NCBI GenBank assembly: GCA_038231255.1
Contig: JBBRLR010000004.1
Location: 1-64,000 of the forward strand
Direction: 5' to 3'
DNA: 64,000 nucleotides
DNA from: JALYUS01 sp038231255
Lineage (GTDB): Bacteria > Chloroflexota > Chloroflexia > Thermomicrobiales > JALYUS01
Shown: in pieces, positions 27,190 to 34,960 of the stretch
How positions within the stretch are numbered: position 1 is the first letter of the stretch
Layout of the letters: each line of letters opens with the position of its first letter
The notes under the pieces: model-generated
The model's input: only the letters and a program-made list of their open reading frames with translations
The model's database searches: none
Told to the model about the DNA's origin: nothing
Translations under genes and position numbers: made by a program

Positions 27190-27319
27190 CTGTACGCAGG
27201 ATAGGCTTTACATAATTCCCGAATTTGCTATGATACCGTCACGGTTTTTTCGGCGGTGTGGGTGTGGAATGGGGCGCACGTGGGGTGCGCGGGGAAAAGA
27301 AAGAGAAACGGGGAAGCAC

Positions 27320-28609
27320 ATGGGATCGCCACGCCGTGGGGCATGGTGGGTGGTTGGCGTCGTCGTGTTCAGCCTCGTGTCATCACTGATTTCCGTTCAG
27401 GCTGATGTGCCGGTCGGTCCGGTCGCCTACAGCGACGTGGGTGGGCACAATATCCGCGAGCCATTCCTCTCGTATTGGTACGCGCACAGCAGCGAGAGTG
27501 TGATCGGCACGCCGATCACCGAGGCGTTCTCGGAGGATGGCGCGACCGTCCAGTATTTCCAGAATGGGCGGCTCGATGTGCGGGCCGATGGTATCGTGCA
27601 GCCCGGCCCGCTCGGTCGCGAAGCGAGTGGTGGCCGGACGGATGGCCCGTTTGCGCCGATTGCGGTTTTGCCGCCCGATAGCCCGGAGCGGCGCGGCTTT
27701 ACGGAATCGAAGCACACGATCGCCTACGCGCTCCGCCGCTTCTGGGAGGCGCACGATGGCGCATCGCTCCTCGGCCTGCCGATCTCCGAGGAATTCGGGC
27801 AAGGCGGCATGACGGTGCAGTTCTTCGAACGGGGCGAATTGGCATGGCGGCCCGACCGCGCGAGCAAGGCGGACGATGTGGCGCTGATGCCGCTCGGTCG
27901 CGGCGGCTTCGATGCCCGCAAATACCCGGCGGACTGGCTGGGTCGTGCGCCGTCGCAGGCGACCGCACCGATCGCCTTCCATGTGCCGGTCGTCATGTAC
28001 CACCACATCGGCCCCGCATCGCGCTACTTCACGACGCTCGGCGATTTCACGGCGCAGATGGATTGGCTGAAGCAGAACGGCTACCACACCGTGACGATCA
28101 CGCAACTCTACGAGGCGATGTACGGCGGGCGGACGCTCCCCGACAAGCCGATTGCGATCACCTTCGACGACGGCAATGCCGACCAGCGGCTGGCCTTCCC
28201 GGTGCTGCGCGATCGCGGCTTCGTCGCGACGTACTTCATCGTCTCGGCCGTCCGCAACCTTTCGGACGACGATCTCGTCTCGCTCGTCCGTAGCGGCAAC
28301 GACGTGGAGAGTCACACGGTTGACCATCCGTTCCTAACGCGGATCGGAGATGGCCCGCTCGCGTACGAGTTGCAACAAAGCAAGGCGGATTTGGAGAACC
28401 GTCTCGGCTGGCCGGTCCGTTACGCTGCCTATCCATATGGGGACTCCAACGGGCGGGTCTGGAACGCGGCAGCCGGTGTCTACCGGGGAGCCGTTAATGC
28501 GACGGGCGGCAACAGTTGGGAGCCGGGCAAGGGCTATGCCGAGCCGCGCATCGAAATCGGCGGCACCATTGGCCTCGGCGGCTTCGTCGGCTTCGTGACG
28601 CGACCGTAA
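27320..28609 (+). CDS. Secreted polysaccharide deacetylase (NodB domain, CE4)
   Basis: 429 aa with a signal peptide (WWVVGVVVFSLVSSLISVQA). Two repeats of about 80-90 residues come first (GTPITEAFSEDGATVQYFQNG and GLPISEEFGQGGMTVQFFERG), a domain often seen in Chloroflexota exported proteins. The C-terminal NodB domain has motif 1 ITFDDGN, motif 2 SHTVDHP (H-x3-H metal site) and motif 3 YPYGDSN. It should remove N- or O-acetyl groups from cell-wall or external polysaccharide. ATG 27320 is preferred because the signal peptide follows it directly; the frame opens at 27230. Confidence 0.88.
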   Translation: MGSPRRGAWWVVGVVVFSLVSSLISVQADVPVGPVAYSDVGGHNIREPFLSYWYAHSSESVIGTPITEAFSEDGATVQYFQNGRLDVRADGIVQPGPLGREASGGRTDGPFAPIAVLPPDSPERRGFTESKHTIAYALRRFWEAHDGASLLGLPISEEFGQGGMTVQFFERGELAWRPDRASKADDVALMPLGRGGFDARKYPADWLGRAPSQATAPIAFHVPVVMYHHIGPASRYFTTLGDFTAQMDWLKQNGYHTVTITQLYEAMYGGRTLPDKPIAITFDDGNADQRLAFPVLRDRGFVATYFIVSAVRNLSDDDLVSLVRSGNDVESHTVDHPFLTRIGDGPLAYELQQSKADLENRLGWPVRYAAYPYGDSNGRVWNAAAGVYRGAVNATGGNSWEPGKGYAEPRIEIGGTIGLGGFVGFVTRP

Positions 28610-28646
28610 GAGGCAAGAAAGAGGGGACGGTCGCGCGCCGCGTCGC

Positions 28647-28910
28647 ATGAGCGATAGCGAGAAGGTCGAATTCGTGGAGAGCAGCGGCAACATCTTCGCC
28701 GACCTTGGGCCGCCAAAGCCGGAAGAGTGCCTTGCGAAGGCCGAACTCGCCATCGAAATTGTCGTCACCGAATCCGCTGCACCGGAGGAGTCTGGCGAGA
28801 TCACCGTCGCTATCCGACCGAATGCCAAGCGGCTATTCGGGACTGCCCGCGGCTGACAATCGGCCTCGCACTACTGCCGATTTCTGTCTACTGACTACCG
28901 TTTACTATCC
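28647..28910 (+). pseudogene. Decayed HTH_37/Xre-type antitoxin gene
   Basis: The first 38 codons (SSGNIFADLGPPKPEECLAK, then AELAIEI) match the N-terminus of single-domain Xre antitoxins, which usually read GNVFADLG...EERLAKAELA. The following helix-turn-helix appears heavily mutated, and a TGA at 28854 cuts the frame; the codons after it (including CRFLST) still resemble the family's RFLxAL end. No toxin gene is adjacent. An intact 69-aa orphan protein is the alternative. The comparison is from memory. Confidence 0.5.
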
Positions 28911-29723
28911 CCGCGCCCCGCGCGTCGCGTTCACTGCAGCGGCGACATCGAGAGCGATATTGGCGGCGGCGCGACTGCCGGTGAGGAATTCTTCGACATG
29001 CCAGCCGGGCGTCCACGGGTGGAAAAGTTCGTCGGAGATGGCGAGGACGGCGCCGAGGTGCACGCCGCGCACTTGGGCGAGGGCGAGCAGGGCCGCGAGT
29101 TCCATCTCGACCGCGAGGATGCCCGCCGCACCGTACCGTCGCACTTTCCAGCCCATCTCGCGGAAGATCGCGTCCGTCGTCCAGACACGCCCGACACCCG
29201 GCGTGATGCCGCGCGCCTCGGCCGCCGCGACGAGCGCCTCGGTCAGTTCGGCGTCGGGCACGGGGTCCGCGTCCGGCGGCAGGTAGTGGTACGACGTGCC
29301 CTCCTCGCGCAGCGCGCCCGTTGGGATGACGATGCCGCCAATTGGTAGATCCGGTGTCAGGCTCCCCGCGATCCCGGCGACGATAAAAGTCCGCGCGCCC
29401 GCTTCGATTAGCAGTTCGCAGGCGCTGACCGCCATCGGCGCGCCGATGGCTAACCGCTGGATGGAGATTGGTGCACCGCCGAGTGTGCCGTTCCAGAAGG
29501 GCGCGATGGCCTGCGTCGAGAATCCGTCGCCGGCCGGGCGCGCGTGCGTCTCGTGGACGAGTTGATCGGCGATGTGCGTCTGAAAGGTGAGCAGCACTGT
29601 CGGATGGACGATGTTCGTCTCCGCCGTCCTGCCGAGCCGCTGGAGACGGTACGCGAGGAACGTGCCGGGCGTTAGATGCGCCTCGTCCGTCTCCCCCGCC
29701 GGTATCGTGAACCAGTCGCGCAT
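28905..29723 (-). CDS. Nucleoside phosphorylase (PNP/UDP family)
   Basis: 272 aa. Cleaves the glycosidic bond of purine nucleosides or uridine with phosphate. Seen: TFIVAGIAGSLTPDLPIGGIVIP (phosphate/ribose loop), GILAVEMELAAL (the conserved Met-Glu that binds ribose) and VLAISDEL (purine-loop Asp). AGGAA 9 nt upstream supports the ATG. Its 3' end abuts the decayed antitoxin gene; purine or uridine specificity cannot be decided here. Confidence 0.85.
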   Translation of the reverse strand: MRDWFTIPAGETDEAHLTPGTFLAYRLQRLGRTAETNIVHPTVLLTFQTHIADQLVHETHARPAGDGFSTQAIAPFWNGTLGGAPISIQRLAIGAPMAVSACELLIEAGARTFIVAGIAGSLTPDLPIGGIVIPTGALREEGTSYHYLPPDADPVPDAELTEALVAAAEARGITPGVGRVWTTDAIFREMGWKVRRYGAAGILAVEMELAALLALAQVRGVHLGAVLAISDELFHPWTPGWHVEEFLTGSRAAANIALDVAAAVNATRGARG

Positions 29724-29747
29724 CCGAGCATTTCCTTTCCTGTTCCC

Positions 29748-31376
29748 TCAGGCCGCGCCGGGGCCGCGCACGAACCGGCCGGGCGTCGCGCCGGTGTGTA
29801 CGCTGTCGCGGAGGACGCGCGTGCCGTTCACCCAGACATCGCGCACGCCCACCGACAACTGGTGCGACTGATCGAAGGTGGCGCGATCGGCGATGGTTTC
29901 GGGGTCAAAGATGACGACATCGGCGTAGGAACTGGCGCGGAGCAACCCCCGGTCGCGCAGGGAGAGGCGATCCGCGACGGACGAGGTCATCTTGCGGACG
30001 GCGTCTTCGAGCGTTAACACCCGATCTTCGCGCACGTACTTGCCCAGGACGCGCGGATACGTGCCGTAGGAGCGGGGATGCGTCGGGCCGCGCTCCGCCG
30101 CCCAGGCCGGGTCCACGCCGCCCGCGTCGGTGGAAATCTTGATCCATGGCTGCCTGAGTTGCTCGGCGAGGTTGTCCTCGGTCATCATGAAGTAGATTGT
30201 GCTGATCCGCTGCCCCTCGGCGACGAGCAGATCAATCGCCGTGTCGAGCCAGTGCGCGCCGCGCTCCGCCGCGATGGCTGAAAGGCGCATGCCGTTGTAC
30301 TTTTTCACTTCGGGTCGCTCCAAGCCGACGGGCACGATGCCGTCCGGCCCGTTTAACGCGCCCATCGCTTCCCAATCGCCCGACGGGTTGAGCGCCGCCG
30401 CGCGGATCGTCGCGCGCATCGCGGGGTCGCGCAGGTTCTCGTATAGTTTGCCGTCCGCCGCAGCCCACGGCGGCAGGACGGACGACAGCCCCGTGCCGCC
30501 CGCGATGTACGGGTACATGTCGGCGGTCACGTCCAGCCCCGCCGCGCGGGCGTCGTTGATCATCTGGATCGCGGCGGGCATCTTGTGCCAGTTGTCGCGC
30601 CCCGCTGCTTTGAGGTGATAAACCTCGACGGCAACCTTCGCCCGCCGCCCAATCTCCAGCGCTTCCCCCATCGCCTCCAGGAACTGATCCGCCTCGGAGC
30701 GCAGATGCGTGATGTAGACACCGCCGTACCGGGCGATGACCTCGCAGACCGCGACGATCTCGTTTGTCCCGGCATACGTATCGGGGGGATAGATCAGGGC
30801 GTACGAGACGCCGAACGCGCCGTCCTCCATCGCCTCGGTCATTACGCGGCGCATCGTCGCCAACTCTTCGGCGGTCGCCTCGCCCATCGCCATCCCCTTG
30901 GCGTACTGCCGCAGCGTGCCGCCGCCGAGGAAGGAGCCGACATTCGGCGCGACGCCGCGCTCGGTCATCGCCTCCAGCCAGTGGCGGAAGCGCGTCCAGT
31001 GCCGCGCGCGTTCCTCCCATTCCGGGAGATTGGTCAGGAAGATGGCGTTGCGCATCGGCGCTTCGATCAGGCCGCCAAAGGGTGCGGGCGTCCATGCCTC
31101 GCCCATAATCTCCGTCGTCACGCCCTGCGTGATCTTCGACAGGCATCTGGCGTCCTCCATCAGTGGCAGGATCGAATGGCTCTGGATGTCAATGAAGCCA
31201 GGGCAAACAACCATCCCCGCCGCGTCCACGACCTCGTCAGCATCCGCCGCCGCCAACTGCCCGGCGGGTGCGACCGCCGCCACCCGCTCCCCGACGAGCG
31301 CGACATCGCCGTAGAACCACGGATTGCCCGTCCCATCCACTACTCGCGCGCCCCGGATCAAGACATCGCTCTGCAT
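29748..31376 (-). CDS. Amidohydrolase, N-acyl-D-amino-acid deacylase-like
   Basis: 542-aa metal-dependent amidohydrolase of the D-aminoacylase/dihydroorotase group. Seen: VVCPGFIDIQSHSIL (residues 56-70), GVTTEIMGEAWTPAP, EVYHLKAAGRDNWHKM, DMYPYIAGGTG and a C-terminal SYADVVIFDPE. The usual HxH after GFID is QSH (Gln65, His67), so the alpha metal site is altered. GGAGG upstream supports ATG 31376. Probably removes acyl groups from D-amino acids or related amides. Confidence 0.8.
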   Translation of the reverse strand: MQSDVLIRGARVVDGTGNPWFYGDVALVGERVAAVAPAGQLAAADADEVVDAAGMVVCPGFIDIQSHSILPLMEDARCLSKITQGVTTEIMGEAWTPAPFGGLIEAPMRNAIFLTNLPEWEERARHWTRFRHWLEAMTERGVAPNVGSFLGGGTLRQYAKGMAMGEATAEELATMRRVMTEAMEDGAFGVSYALIYPPDTYAGTNEIVAVCEVIARYGGVYITHLRSEADQFLEAMGEALEIGRRAKVAVEVYHLKAAGRDNWHKMPAAIQMINDARAAGLDVTADMYPYIAGGTGLSSVLPPWAAADGKLYENLRDPAMRATIRAAALNPSGDWEAMGALNGPDGIVPVGLERPEVKKYNGMRLSAIAAERGAHWLDTAIDLLVAEGQRISTIYFMMTEDNLAEQLRQPWIKISTDAGGVDPAWAAERGPTHPRSYGTYPRVLGKYVREDRVLTLEDAVRKMTSSVADRLSLRDRGLLRASSYADVVIFDPETIADRATFDQSHQLSVGVRDVWVNGTRVLRDSVHTGATPGRFVRGPGAA

Positions 31377-31436
31377 CGTGCGCCCCCTCCCTCGTGCGGA
31401 CCATCGCCGGGGTCCATTGTAGAGGAGAAAGGGGCA

Positions 31437-31503
31437 TGTAGACACTAGACAGACGAAAAAGTGCGAAGCGTCTCCACTTTCAACTGCCTACTGCCTACTG
31501 CTT
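31437..31503. repeat. Short CAGTAG/CTACTG-type repeat
   Basis: TGTAGACACTAGACAGAC on the left and ACTGCCTACTGCCTACTGC on the right form a tandem-arm inverted repeat related to 1739-1824. It lies in a divergent gap before the ferritin-like gene. Confidence 0.6.
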
Positions 31504-31567
31504 CGGGCACGGTTCGTGCGGAAGGAGACCGGGAACGATGGATCGCCACAAATGAGAGGAGCATGAG

Positions 31568-32062
31568 ATGGCAGAGACGCAACAAACGACCGCCACACGG
31601 GAGCGAATGATCCAGGGTTTACAGGAAGACCTTGCGCGCGAGTACAAGGCAATCATCCAGTACGTGATCTTCAGCCAGAAGCTCGACGGTGCGCGCTACA
31701 TGGACATTGCGGAGGAATTGGCGCTGCATGCCCATGAGGAGTTGGATCACGCACTGGCGATCGCAAAGCAACTCGATTACTTCGGGGAATATCCCGTCCA
31801 CGAGCCGAAGCCGGTCCAGGTGTCGGAAGAAAACGAGGACATGCTTTGGTTCGACCTGCAAGGGGAGGACGAGACGGTCGCCAACTACCGGCAACGGATC
31901 CGGCAGGCGCAGGAACTCGAAGAATATGCGCTCGCCGAGGTGCTGCAAGGGATCGTGACGCAGGAGCAGGATCATCAGATTGATCTGGCCACCGCGCTTA
32001 GCGTCGTCCCCGATCCCCGGAAGCGTCAAGGACAGGGACCAGGCGCCAAAAAGTCCTCCTGA
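31568..32062 (+). CDS. Ferritin-like di-iron protein
   Basis: 164 aa, four-helix bundle of the ferritin/bacterioferritin type. Candidate iron ligands are in EYKAIIQYVIF, HAHEELDHALAIA (E-x-x-H) and VTQEQDHQIDLA. The tail is basic (DPRKRQGQGPGAKKSS). GAGGAG upstream fixes the ATG. It may store iron or handle peroxide; there are no partner genes. Confidence 0.85.
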   Translation: MAETQQTTATRERMIQGLQEDLAREYKAIIQYVIFSQKLDGARYMDIAEELALHAHEELDHALAIAKQLDYFGEYPVHEPKPVQVSEENEDMLWFDLQGEDETVANYRQRIRQAQELEEYALAEVLQGIVTQEQDHQIDLATALSVVPDPRKRQGQGPGAKKSS

Positions 32063-32082
32063 CACCGCAGCAATGGGGAAGT

Positions 32083-32188
32083 GAGCCGCCAAGACGCCAC
32101 GAACGCCAAGAAGAGTGGGAAAAAGAAATACTGATGTTTCTTTCTCTCTTTCTCGGCATTCGTGGCGTCTTGGCGGCTTATTTAGATA
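32083..32188. repeat. Tandem-arm inverted repeat (CGCCAAGA-type)
   Basis: GCCGCCAAGACGCCACGAAC followed by GCCAAGAAG faces GGCATTCGTGGCGTCTTGGC followed by GGC. It fills the convergent gap between the ferritin-like and dipeptidase genes. Confidence 0.8.
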
Positions 32189-32189
32189 G

Positions 32190-33572
32190 CTATTCCTGCT
32201 TGCGATACGCCCCAAGATAGGTGAGCATTGCCGCGCCGGTCTTGATACCTTTGTAAAAGCGTTCGATCTCCATGTTCTCGTTCGGGGCGTGGTTCGATTC
32301 GTCGGCGTTGGCGTATGGGACGCCGAAGGCGGGGATGCCGAGCGTTTTGGTGAAGACGTAATCGGGCAGGCTGCCGCCCATCGCGGGGACGAGCAGCGGC
32401 TCTTCCTCCTGCGCCGCCGCGATCCCCCGGCGGATCGGCTCGGTGTAGGGGGAGTCGAGCCGCGTCTTTGACGGGTCCATGGAACCTTGCCGGATCAATT
32501 CGACACCTGGTGCGTGCGCGCCGATGTGCGCCTCGACTTTCGCGAAGATCTCGTCGGCGGTCTGCGACTCGACAAGGCGGATGTCGCACTTCGCGAACGC
32601 CTCGTGCGGCAGAACGGTCTTCGAGCCGGGGCCACCGTAGCCGCCGTGCAGTCCATTGATCGTGAAGGTTGGCCACGTCGCCAGCCGTTCGTAGAAGCCG
32701 CGCTCCGTCGGCTGATCGAATTCGTCCAGATCGAGCGATTGCTTGACCGCTGCGATGTCTACTGGGATGTTCGCCAGCGTCTCGCGTTCGAGCGGCGTCG
32801 GCGCGTCCACATTGTCGTAGAAGCCGTCAATCGTCACGATCCCCCGGTCGTTCTTCATCGTCGCGAGCAACTGCACGAGCGTCCAGATCGGGTTCGGCGC
32901 GACGCCGCCCCAGTTGCCGGAATGCAGATCACGGTTCGCACCACGCGTCCGGAGTTCGAAACTCAAGACGCCGCGCACGCCGAATTTGAGCCGAGAGCGA
33001 CCATCCGCGTCCACGGGGCCATCGCTGGTGATGACGAGGTCGGCGCGCAGTTCGTCGCGGTGCTCGCGGGCGAAGACGGGCATCTGCGGGCTGCCGATCT
33101 CTTCCTCTCCTTCGAGCAGCACCTTGATATTGCACGGCAGCGCGCCCCGGCAGGCGAGCAGCGATTCGAGGGCGAGGATGTGCGCGAAGTGCTGCCCCTT
33201 GTTGTCGCCAACGCCGCGCGCGTAGAGCCGCCCGTCGCGGATGGTTGGCTCGAAGGGGGGCGAAAGCCATTCCTCCAACGGATCGGGTGGCTGGACATCG
33301 TAGTGGCCGTAGAGGATGACGGTCGGCGCGCCCGGCGCATCGTTCCGCTCGGCGAGGACCATTGGCCACCCGGCAGTCGGGATGATCCGCGCCGTCAGAC
33401 CGATACGGTTCATCACCTCGGCGATGTAGGCCGCAACCTCGGCGATGCCCAGCCCATGCGCGCTGATGCTCGGCATCCGCAAATAGGCGATGAGGCGATC
33501 AAGAAAATCCTGTCGGTGTTCGTCCACATACGCGAAAACATCGCGCAGATCGGGCATATTCTCCGTCGCCAT
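32190..33572 (-). CDS. M20 family dipeptidase
   Basis: 460-aa zinc peptidase of the M20 (carnosinase-like) group, which hydrolyses dipeptides in the cytosol. Metal ligands are in VILYGHYDVQPPD and ARGVGDNKGQHFA; catalytic Glu in LLEGEEEIGSP; dimerisation domain and the later HEAF follow. GGAGGAGTC directly precedes the ATG. It would finish degradation of peptides brought in by the importer encoded at 36-40 kb (inference). Confidence 0.93.
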   Translation of the reverse strand: MATENMPDLRDVFAYVDEHRQDFLDRLIAYLRMPSISAHGLGIAEVAAYIAEVMNRIGLTARIIPTAGWPMVLAERNDAPGAPTVILYGHYDVQPPDPLEEWLSPPFEPTIRDGRLYARGVGDNKGQHFAHILALESLLACRGALPCNIKVLLEGEEEIGSPQMPVFAREHRDELRADLVITSDGPVDADGRSRLKFGVRGVLSFELRTRGANRDLHSGNWGGVAPNPIWTLVQLLATMKNDRGIVTIDGFYDNVDAPTPLERETLANIPVDIAAVKQSLDLDEFDQPTERGFYERLATWPTFTINGLHGGYGGPGSKTVLPHEAFAKCDIRLVESQTADEIFAKVEAHIGAHAPGVELIRQGSMDPSKTRLDSPYTEPIRRGIAAAQEEEPLLVPAMGGSLPDYVFTKTLGIPAFGVPYANADESNHAPNENMEIERFYKGIKTGAAMLTYLGAYRKQE

Positions 33573-33582
33573 GACTCCTCCG

Positions 33583-33669
33583 AAGTAACGAGTACCGAGT
33601 AACGAGAAAAGGGCCGGGCATCGAGTATAGCACCCGACCCCCGGCCACTCATTGCTCGTTGCTCATTGC
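33583..33669. repeat. Inverted repeat with GAGTAACGA / CTCATTGCT arms
   Basis: AAGTAACGAGTACCGAGTAA then CGAG on the left and CTCATTGCTCGTTGCTCATT on the right, with GGGCCGGGCATCGAG/ACCCGACCCCCGGCC inside. Related half-arms occur near 46085-46110 and 56363. Confidence 0.65.
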
Positions 33670-33672
33670 CCC

Positions 33673-34119
33673 CTATGCGGGCGGCGCAAGATTCGCCACA
33701 ACGAAAAGACTGCGGAAGGCGCGGCACCAGATGTCAGCGGTGTCGTACTGGGCAGGGTCGAAATCGGCGGGGAGGGCGTAGTTCTGGTTGCCCTTGTTTC
33801 CCTTCAGCCCGCCGAGGTCGAGCGTGCCGTTCGCGCCGCTGATCCGCACGCGGAGGTCGGGGCCGTTACTGACGCTTAGATTCTCCAATCGGAGGATGTA
33901 TGTGCCATCGTCCAGTTGATACACCGTCGCCTGACCGGAACCGGGTTCATCAACGACCGCAAACGCCCCTGTCTTTACCGCAACGGGATCGGCGGCGACC
34001 GACTGCGCAGCGAGCGGTAGGACGATGAGCGCCATCAAAAACACCGCCATGCCGAGGCGCACCGATGTCCGCACACGAAACGTCCCACCGTGGCGCCGAA
34101 AACCGCTTTTGACGATCAT
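33673..34119 (-). CDS. Secreted DM13-domain protein
   Basis: 148 aa. A signal peptide (MAVFLMALIVLPLAAQSVAA) precedes one DM13 domain: GAFAVVDEPGSGQATVYQL, LSVSNGPDLRVRISG, GLKGNKGNQNYALPADFD and the conserved Cys in ADIWCRAF. DM13 is proposed to be an extracellular redox or electron-transfer domain around that Cys. GGAG upstream of the ATG. Exported by Sec. Confidence 0.85.
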   Translation of the reverse strand: MIVKSGFRRHGGTFRVRTSVRLGMAVFLMALIVLPLAAQSVAADPVAVKTGAFAVVDEPGSGQATVYQLDDGTYILRLENLSVSNGPDLRVRISGANGTLDLGGLKGNKGNQNYALPADFDPAQYDTADIWCRAFRSLFVVANLAPPA

Positions 34120-34245
34120 TTTGCTCTCCTCGTGCGTTCTCTCGTTTCTCAGCCGCTGATATCATCGGGCAACCGACGGGGCCGCGATGTTACGATCATT
34201 GTGGAATGTAAAGATAACGAAACGCTTACCGAGACACGCGGAGTG

Positions 34246-34445
34246 GTAGCGTAGGCTTATGAAGTTTACCAACTTGATCCGGTAACGGTTTGGTGGCACA
34301 GGTTTTCAACCTGTGAGCCTGGCATGCCGCCCGGAGGGCACCCGGAAATCTGCCCCGCCCGATTATCTAGTTAAGTTGTAAAGGTTTATCAGCCTGCGTC
34401 TCTGTCTGAAGCCCACCACGGGGACGCAGGCTGAAGCCTACGCTA
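34246..34445. repeat. 200-bp miniature element with 13-bp terminal inverted repeats, copy 2
   Basis: The left terminus GTAGCGTAGGCTT (34246-34258) is matched by AAGCCTACGCTAC (34433-34445). The interior shares the CACAGG/CCTGTG palindrome, GGCATGCCGCCCGGAGGGCA and TTAAGTTGTAAAGG blocks with copy 1 at 24.8 kb. No frame codes for a transposase. It accounts for the stretch between the DM13 and RNHCP genes. Confidence 0.8.
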
Positions 34446-34450
34446 CCATG

Positions 34451-34930
34451 TCAGTCCTCAGTTCTCAGTCCTTCTGTGACGAAGAGGAGTTCTTCGAACA
34501 GGAGCATATTGTCGTCGGCGGCGAGGCGGTTGTTGCGCTCGAAGCCGCAGCCGAGGCAGCGATGGACGACCATCGGCTCGCCGTTGGGCCGTGTGAAGCG
34601 TGCGACGGGGGCCATCTTCGCATTGCAGTCGCTCGCGCGGTCGCCGGGGCGGCCACCGTCCACATGGCGCGAATAGAGGCAGAGCGGGCAGTGATTGCGG
34701 TGCTTACCGCCGCTGATCGTCGGCCCGATGAAGGCGCGGCAATGGACGCATTTGAACGACTCGCGCCCCTCCCGCACCGCGCGGGTCGGGCCTCGTCGGG
34801 TGGCGTCCCGTGGTATGTCGCGCGGCGCACGAACCGGCATGCGCGCGTTGCGCTGCTGGCGATTCTTCGCGGGTGGCAGGGCATATCCGCCCTCATCTTC
34901 TTCGAAGTCTTTGTCCCTCTCCATAAGCAT
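34451..34930 (-). CDS. RNHCP-domain zinc-ribbon protein
   Basis: About 159 aa. The N-terminus is acidic/basic and the rest is the RNHCP domain: FKCVHCRAFIGPTISGGKHR, NHCPLCLYSRHVD, a DCNAKMAPVAR strand and HRCLGCGFERNNRLAADDN. The Cys pairs form zinc ribbons. The function of the family is unknown; nucleic-acid binding is a guess. The start is uncertain (ATG 34948, 34930 or 34924). Confidence 0.82.
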   Translation of the reverse strand: MLMERDKDFEEDEGGYALPPAKNRQQRNARMPVRAPRDIPRDATRRGPTRAVREGRESFKCVHCRAFIGPTISGGKHRNHCPLCLYSRHVDGGRPGDRASDCNAKMAPVARFTRPNGEPMVVHRCLGCGFERNNRLAADDNMLLFEELLFVTEGLRTED

Positions 34931-34960
34931 ATGATACCAGACAGTCATTCGACTGCTTGC

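Noticed and set aside
34246..34445. Possible insertion sequence
   Set aside because: Terminal inverted repeats are present but there is no transposase frame and no clear target-site duplication, so only a miniature element is claimed.
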